Shown here piece after piece: positions 6,600 to 10,792 of a stretch of DNA of 10,792 bases. The notes under the pieces were generated by a model. It was given only the letters and a program-made list of their open reading frames with translations, did no database searches and was not told the origin of the DNA. A program made the position numbers and the translations under genes. Origin of the DNA: Candidatus Martarchaeota archaeon (GTDB lineage: Archaea; Micrarchaeota; Micrarchaeia; Micrarchaeales; CABMGC01); NCBI GenBank assembly GCA_023485825.1, contig JAMCZF010000019.1, positions 1 to 10,792 of the forward strand, given 5' to 3'. Position 1 is the first letter of the stretch; every line of letters begins with the position of its first letter.

Positions 6600-6874
6600 T
6601 GGACTTTACACATTATTACGGAAGCCATAGGAACGCGCGCCTGAAGTCAGCCGAGCTGTTCATAATCCTTCTAATGAACCTGTCGGTGTTGGGGTTCATG
6701 GTCTTCGGTTCCATTATACGCATTGTCATAATATCTGCAGCCGTGGCGGCAGCAGTCTCGATCACGTTTTCAAGAAGACCCGGGATAAGGTTCGTAAAGT
6801 CCGGAACCCTCACAACCCTGGCCATCGCCAGCCTGATGGTCGTCATCATAACGCTGATGTCCCCGAAGTGGTAA
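6599..6874 (+). CDS. Small membrane protein with three helices (91 aa)
   Basis: The ATG at 6599 overlaps the preceding TGA by one base (TGATG), which decides the start over longer readings of this frame that would run through the previous gene. The product has a polar N-terminus with a His/Arg/Lys cluster (MDFTHYYGSHRNARLK) and then three hydrophobic helices (about 18-37, 40-57 and 70-87). A basic loop (SRRPGIRFVKS) separates helices 2 and 3. The TAA stop at 6872-6874 overlaps the next ATG by one base. I recognise no family. A small channel or scaffold subunit working with the 63-residue protein and the ATPase behind it is the simplest reading. Confidence 0.72.
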   Translation: MDFTHYYGSHRNARLKSAELFIILLMNLSVLGFMVFGSIIRIVIISAAVAAAVSITFSRRPGIRFVKSGTLTTLAIASLMVVIITLMSPKW

Positions 6875-9078
6875 TGTTGGATCTATATGCGCTGCGGTTC
6901 GATCAGCTTCCCGAAGGCGCAGACTGCTCGCTTCTGTTCGACGCGCTGCCCAACAGCGCATTCATGCTGTGCCATGACCTAAAGCGATTAGACACATTCA
7001 TTGTTACAACAGAGAAGTCGGCCGGTGAACGCATAGGACTAGTGATGAAAGGGGCCAGGCTAAGCCGGTGCACGCTTGAAAAAAAGCTCGATAAGCCGAC
7101 AGTAATCATACCATTCATCAGCTGTCCAACCGATGCCGACGACCCCGGCGCAGACGCGTGGCAGGCATTCAATGACATGTACGGCGTGCTCAAGGGCACA
7201 GACGCGCTTATTCTTGTTTCCTTCACTCCTGCGACAAAGGAATACCTGGTGTCTGTGAAAGACAGGATCGAGCACGCGCTGAGCAGCAAGGAAGTCAGGC
7301 GCACAACATATACCGGGGGCTCACTCGCCGGCGACGGCCCCGGCAGCACACAGGCTGACCTCTACTACGGCTCAGAAGAACGGGGCATGCTGCTGTCAAT
7401 GGTAGGCATGATCAGCGAATCAATGATGCAGAGTGGCATGTCCTACAGGGTGTCAATAACCATCTCGGATCAGGGCCGCGCTCTCCAATACCTGAAATCC
7501 AGGGCATGCATACTTGAGAGCTTCAGCTCGAAGTCGCGCGACATATCCTCAGCATACCTCGAATCATTGAGGCTCCCATCTGTGCCTTTCTCACGGCGTT
7601 ATTGTGCGGCGATGCTCAACTTCTCCGACAGAATACCACGGAAAGTGGCCGTTCAGACCGCGCTTTCGAAAGGGGGCGGGGAGCTATGCCTCGGTACATA
7701 TGTGGAGGGATCGCTGTACGACACAAAAGAGCCGGTGATGATGCCGTTGCAGAACCTCAATCTTGGCGTGATAATAACCGGGCTCCCAGGCACAGGGAAG
7801 AGCCTCGCAGCAATGGGGCTCGTCAAGAGGCTTCTCGGGCTGCGCCGTCCAATGCTTATGGTGGTATCGCCCACCGAAGAGTGGAATGCACTCGGAAGAG
7901 AGCTCGGCCTGCAGGTCATAAAGATATACGGGGGCGGAGCGCCATTCAACTTCTTCAAGTGCAGCCCGGGAATAAGCAAGGAACGCTTTTATGAAAACCT
8001 TGCGATGCTCATTGCCTCTGCCTCTGGCGCAGGCCCATACCGCGGCCCCATGGAGAAGTGCCTCCTTGCCGCGTTCAGGAAGGTGTATTCCGGCGCATCC
8101 GATCCTGATCCCGCGTTGGTATACCGCGCAATCGAGGAAGCCGTGATCGAGAGGCATGCGAAGCGCAGCAATACCGGGGTAAAATACACGAAGCACGGGG
8201 AGAACATAATGGCCGGCCTTGAAAGTCTGCGACTTATGCTGTTCAAGCGCCAGTTCGCATACAGCGGCGGCACGGACTTCCTCGGCCTGCTGAAGAGAGG
8301 CGCGATATTCGACCTGTCGCGCGTCAGCAACAGCATGAAGCCGTTCTTCTACGCGCTGATACTCAACCAGGCCTATGGCTTCGCCGACGCGCTGGACATA
8401 ATGGGGGACAGCGAGGTCCGCATGCTGCTTTGCATAGAAGAGGCGCATCTTATATTCGACAATACCGAGCAGTCTGCGGCCAGCCAGGATCTAAGGCAGC
8501 GCATACAGGACTTCAGGAAAAAGGGGATCTGCCTGATGTTGCTTACCCACAGCGTAAACGATATAAGCATATCAATACGCCGGCTCTGCCAGACGAAGCT
8601 CTACTTCAGGCAGAGCGCTGACTCTGTAAAATACGCAGTGGGCGACCTGGTATTCAGGAAGGAGCTGCAGGATAGCGTGGCCGACAAGCTCAAGACATTA
8701 GAGCAGCGCGTCTGTGCGGCCAGCTACATGACCCTGTGCGGCGGATCGAAGGAGCCGGCAAGCCCGATTTTCCTAAGGTCGCAGGCACTGGCCATAAGCA
8801 CGCGCCCTGAGCACGACGCCTGCATAGAAGCTCCTGACACGGTTACAATAGTCCGGGTATTCGACAATGGAGGGAAGCCCCTCCAGAATAAAAGGATAGA
8901 GCTGGCGTATATAGGGGAAAAGGTGTTCTCCGGGGCAACCGACGACTCAGGCGCCGTTGTTGTCGGCGGCCTTCTTAGCGGCAAACAATATACAATGGCC
9001 GTGCTGGGTGAGAAAAAGAAGGACACGCGCACATTCATGATACAGGGCTCTTCTGAAAACCTTGTAAAGCTTGAATGA
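6874..9078 (+). CDS. Large HerA/VirB4-type ATPase with C-terminal beta-sandwich domain (CedB-like candidate)
   Basis: Starting at ATG 6874 (TAATG overlap with the preceding stop), the product has 734 residues. Residues 1-270 form an N-terminal region without clear motifs; its 110-230 part has the mixed alpha/beta look of the domain before the motor in VirB4/TraC-type proteins. Walker A is GLPGTGKS (303-310), followed by an all-alpha-like insertion. Walker B is MLLCIEEAHLIF (517-528, Glu pair), and a sensor segment is LMLLTHSVND (554-563). Residues about 655-734 look like a transthyretin/carboxypeptidase-regulatory or Ig-like beta sandwich (V-V-D-GGKPLQNKRIEL...FSGATDDSGAVVVGGL..GKQYT). The family is that of motors for DNA or protein translocation, comparable to CedB or to VirD4 in role. 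The gene ends the operon, 34 bases before the converging AroE-like gene. Two start codons further up (GTG 6868) are less likely. Confidence 0.85.
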   Translation: MLDLYALRFDQLPEGADCSLLFDALPNSAFMLCHDLKRLDTFIVTTEKSAGERIGLVMKGARLSRCTLEKKLDKPTVIIPFISCPTDADDPGADAWQAFNDMYGVLKGTDALILVSFTPATKEYLVSVKDRIEHALSSKEVRRTTYTGGSLAGDGPGSTQADLYYGSEERGMLLSMVGMISESMMQSGMSYRVSITISDQGRALQYLKSRACILESFSSKSRDISSAYLESLRLPSVPFSRRYCAAMLNFSDRIPRKVAVQTALSKGGGELCLGTYVEGSLYDTKEPVMMPLQNLNLGVIITGLPGTGKSLAAMGLVKRLLGLRRPMLMVVSPTEEWNALGRELGLQVIKIYGGGAPFNFFKCSPGISKERFYENLAMLIASASGAGPYRGPMEKCLLAAFRKVYSGASDPDPALVYRAIEEAVIERHAKRSNTGVKYTKHGENIMAGLESLRLMLFKRQFAYSGGTDFLGLLKRGAIFDLSRVSNSMKPFFYALILNQAYGFADALDIMGDSEVRMLLCIEEAHLIFDNTEQSAASQDLRQRIQDFRKKGICLMLLTHSVNDISISIRRLCQTKLYFRQSADSVKYAVGDLVFRKELQDSVADKLKTLEQRVCAASYMTLCGGSKEPASPIFLRSQALAISTRPEHDACIEAPDTVTIVRVFDNGGKPLQNKRIELAYIGEKVFSGATDDSGAVVVGGLLSGKQYTMAVLGEKKKDTRTFMIQGSSENLVKLE

Positions 9079-9112
9079 GAGATGGTGTAGAGACATGTGC
9101 GCGTACCACCAA

Positions 9113-10162
9113 TCACTGCCGGAACGCGCCGGACAGGGCAATACGCATCGCGTTTACAGGCACCGGCACCCGCTCCTCGGTGAACTTCTGCACTTGAAAC
9201 ACCAGCCGCTGGAAGAACATCTCCCTGAAGCTCAATGTGACAAGACCGATGCTCATTGCCCTGTCGAGGAACCAGCCGCGCGGGCTCCCGAGGTCGAGCC
9301 ACATTGCCGTCCTATTGCCATTTCTCTGCTCTATGTCCTCTAGGATCCGCAGTAGGGCGCCGCGCCCACGGACATGGGAGTCATCACACCCCCCTTCCTC
9401 AAGCGCGTTTACAATTATGTCAGGGCGCTTCTCCATGACCCTGTCTAGCCGCATGTCATTTTCAAGCCTCGTACCGCGCGTCAGGTACGATGTCCTGCCT
9501 GAGTTGTGCATCCATGCCCCGATGCCCCCCTCGTTAAGCCCGTACGCTACAGCTCTGGCGGTGCTTCCCGCGCCGACTATCAATGCCTGCATGCCGGCCG
9601 CGATCCCGAATTCCCTGCGCACGGCAGGGAAGACGCATTCGCGGATAGAGTTGTATCCATGGAGCATACCGTTTTTATTGACAATAGTGTCAATCGCGCC
9701 GATCCACTTGTCCGCATCGCTCACGACGTCCAACAGTTTGACGACATCCTGCTGGTACGGCCTGTCCACCCGAGCGCCGACCATGATGCCCTCCTCTTTC
9801 TCCCGGAGGGAGAATTGGCTGCGCATCGCATCCACCGCGCCCCTCAGGTCGTCGGTTTCGGAGTTTATGTACTGTAGATCCCTCCTATTCATACGTTCAT
9901 ACGCGGCATTGTGCGCCAGTACCGCGAGCCCGTCAGAGACCCCCGGCCCTGCAAGCCTGACGATCACATTCCTTCCGGATCGCAGCGCAGCAGTTATGCA
10001 ATCCGAGCCTGGCGTGTATTCTGTCGTCTTCACGGCCCTTACGGGAAACCCGTCAGCCCTTACACCAGCAAGTTTTGCTACCATCGCGGCATCAACCAAG
10101 AACAAGGCTCGCCGCCCACATTCCCGGAAACCTAGAACCAGAGGAGAAATTCCCACATGCAC
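9113..10162 (-). CDS. Degenerate shikimate-dehydrogenase-fold (AroE-like) protein, probably not a shikimate dehydrogenase
   Basis: The core aligns to AroE without gaps over the segment before the GAVNT motif: G-A-R-V-D-R-P-Y-Q (129-137) against G-A-N-V-T-V-P-F-K, and GAIDTIV (155-161) against GAVNTLM. GYNSI (169-173) matches G-NTD, HNAAY (84-88) matches the SPxxHNaaf region, and the nucleotide motif is GAGSTARAV (197-205). The catalytic Lys is Gln137, the substrate Asn is Asp158, the catalytic Asp is Ile173 and the Thr of the VTxPxK motif is Asp133. The dinucleotide-binding half looks intact, so NAD(P) binding may remain while shikimate reduction should not. About 65 N-terminal residues precede the AroE-like part; I cannot place them. 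The start is uncertain: GTG at 10162 or 10156, the frame being closed by a TGA just upstream. The gene lies downstream of the phosphoribosyltransferase-like gene on the same strand, 131 bases away. Confidence 0.75.
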   Translation of the reverse strand: MHVGISPLVLGFRECGRRALFLVDAAMVAKLAGVRADGFPVRAVKTTEYTPGSDCITAALRSGRNVIVRLAGPGVSDGLAVLAHNAAYERMNRRDLQYINSETDDLRGAVDAMRSQFSLREKEEGIMVGARVDRPYQQDVVKLLDVVSDADKWIGAIDTIVNKNGMLHGYNSIRECVFPAVRREFGIAAGMQALIVGAGSTARAVAYGLNEGGIGAWMHNSGRTSYLTRGTRLENDMRLDRVMEKRPDIIVNALEEGGCDDSHVRGRGALLRILEDIEQRNGNRTAMWLDLGSPRGWFLDRAMSIGLVTLSFREMFFQRLVFQVQKFTEERVPVPVNAMRIALSGAFRQ

Positions 10163-10254
10163 CAGAAACAGGAGTCATTCCAATAGGCACTTTATGTCAT
10201 CTTTTTCTTCTTCAGGAAATCCTTCCCTTGCTTTCACATACTGTATACGCCATG

Positions 10255-10268
10255 AAAAAATTTTAAAT
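10255..10268 (-). promoter_or_regulatory. AT-rich box, possible promoter for the AroE-like gene
   Basis: A 14-base A/T-only run (near TTTAAAATTT on the minus strand) lies in the 131-base gap between the two minus-strand genes. As a TATA box it would start a transcript near 10237, with a leader of about 75 bases before the GTG at 10162. The run is nearly symmetrical, so direction rests only on gene context. It could equally include T-rich termination signal for the upstream gene. Confidence 0.35.
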
Positions 10269-10293
10269 CTTTCTGTGCATGGCCTTACCCAGC

Positions 10294-10792
10294 TTACCGC
10301 TGTTTCTGTCTGAGATCCCTCAGGAACGCAGTATTGATATGCGTAATGCCGAACCTTACGTAGAGCGCGTTCGAAACCGCATTGATTGTTTCTCCATGCT
10401 GTATAACATCATCGACAAAAAGGGTCTGCCTGTCAGGAAGGCATGCAAGTCTGGGAATGTCCTGCTCATGTATGAACACTGTCTGTGCTGCATACTGGCC
10501 AGCCTCCTCCTCGCGCCTCGCATATCCGATGAAGGCAAAGCCCGCGAGAAGGCCCATGCTCCTTAGGCGCTGCGCGGCAAGAGTAGCCGGAAAGAATCCC
10601 TCTACCATGCCTGCGACAACAAGCTGTCTGACAGGTCTGATCTGCTCAAGGAACCGCGCCGTATTCTCGCTCTCCCCTACGGTCCACGGAATCAGTTCGT
10701 TTCTTTCAATGTATCCCGAGTTCGCGAGCACCTGCTTCATGAAAGCGCGCCTTACGGAGTTGTAGCACCCATCCCTTGCTTCTCCAAACAGA
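10294..10792 (-). CDS. Phosphoribosyltransferase-family protein (5' partial)
   Basis: The frame is open from the TAA at 10294-10296 to the right edge. The codons before the Met at 10740 read as plausible protein (FGEARDGCYNSVRRAF), so the true start is probably outside the window. Counted from that Met, 148 residues remain. The PRPP-binding signature is LFVDDVIQHGETI (107-119): two acidic residues after hydrophobic strand residues, then a Gly and Thr for the phosphate. The Thr usually before that Gly is His here. A strand-loop with VVAGMVEGFFPATLAAQRL (41-59) fits the first nucleotide-fold turn. Type I PRTases join or release a base and PRPP, but the substrate cannot be read from this part; a regulatory PRTase is also possible. 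The minus-strand neighbour 131 bases on is the AroE-like gene. Confidence 0.7.
   Translation of the reverse strand, partial: LFGEARDGCYNSVRRAFMKQVLANSGYIERNELIPWTVGESENTARFLEQIRPVRQLVVAGMVEGFFPATLAAQRLRSMGLLAGFAFIGYARREEEAGQYAAQTVFIHEQDIPRLACLPDRQTLFVDDVIQHGETINAVSNALYVRFGITHINTAFLRDLRQKQR

Noticed and set aside
7684..8448. Minus-strand open frame of 254 codons inside the second ATPase gene
   Set aside because: It is antisense to the Walker A and B region of a clear ATPase, with no recognisable motif and no start signal.
9079..9112. Intrinsic terminator between the converging ATPase and AroE-like genes
   Set aside because: The 34 bases show no stem-loop with a T run and no clear oligo-T tract.
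9237..10313. Plus-strand open frame of 358 codons opposite the AroE-like gene
   Set aside because: The minus-strand product has a recognisable AroE fold with a cofactor motif. The plus-strand reading is Ser/Pro-rich with no motif.

Overview
The window looks like chromosomal DNA of an archaeon, probably a small-genome DPANN-type lineage such as Micrarchaeota. The domain call is firm. It rests on an archaeal class-I release factor (aRF1), TATA-type promoters, strong ATA and AGG/AGA codon use, and a CedA/VirB6-like membrane protein with HerA/VirB4-type ATPases. The lineage is only a guess.

Layout. (1) Positions 3-479 (+) hold the 3' end of a gene for 32-residue helical repeats. Its repeats alternate in two types, and the DNA has been duplicated recently in 192-bp blocks. 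(2) The aRF1 gene (498-1691, -) faces it, with 18 bases between the two stop codons. (3) A divergent promoter region follows (1692-1842), with a 7-bp-arm palindrome and a third half-site next to a TATA box. (4) A nine-gene operon runs from 1843 to 9078 (+), with genes abutting or overlapping by a few bases. In order it encodes a VirB2/CedA1-like pilin candidate, a VirB6/CedA-like polytopic protein, a protein with two membrane segments joined to what looks like a VirB4 N-terminal domain, the matching VirB4-type ATPase core on a separate reading frame, a soluble protein with a winged-helix-like C-terminus, a single-pass membrane protein, two tiny membrane proteins, and a second, larger HerA-type ATPase with a transthyretin/Ig-like C-terminal domain. 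(5) On the minus strand, a divergent shikimate-dehydrogenase-fold protein (9113-10162) has lost its key active-site residues. Upstream of it is a 5'-truncated phosphoribosyltransferase-like gene (10294-10792).

The operon reads as a compact archaeal type-IV-secretion-like apparatus related to the Ced/Ted DNA-import machines and to conjugation machinery. It has a pilus subunit, an inner-membrane channel, a VirB3/VirB4-like energy module split over two genes, and a second motor ATPase. No relaxase, integrase or replication gene is visible. A chromosomal system for DNA uptake or for contact with another cell is therefore as likely as a mobile element.
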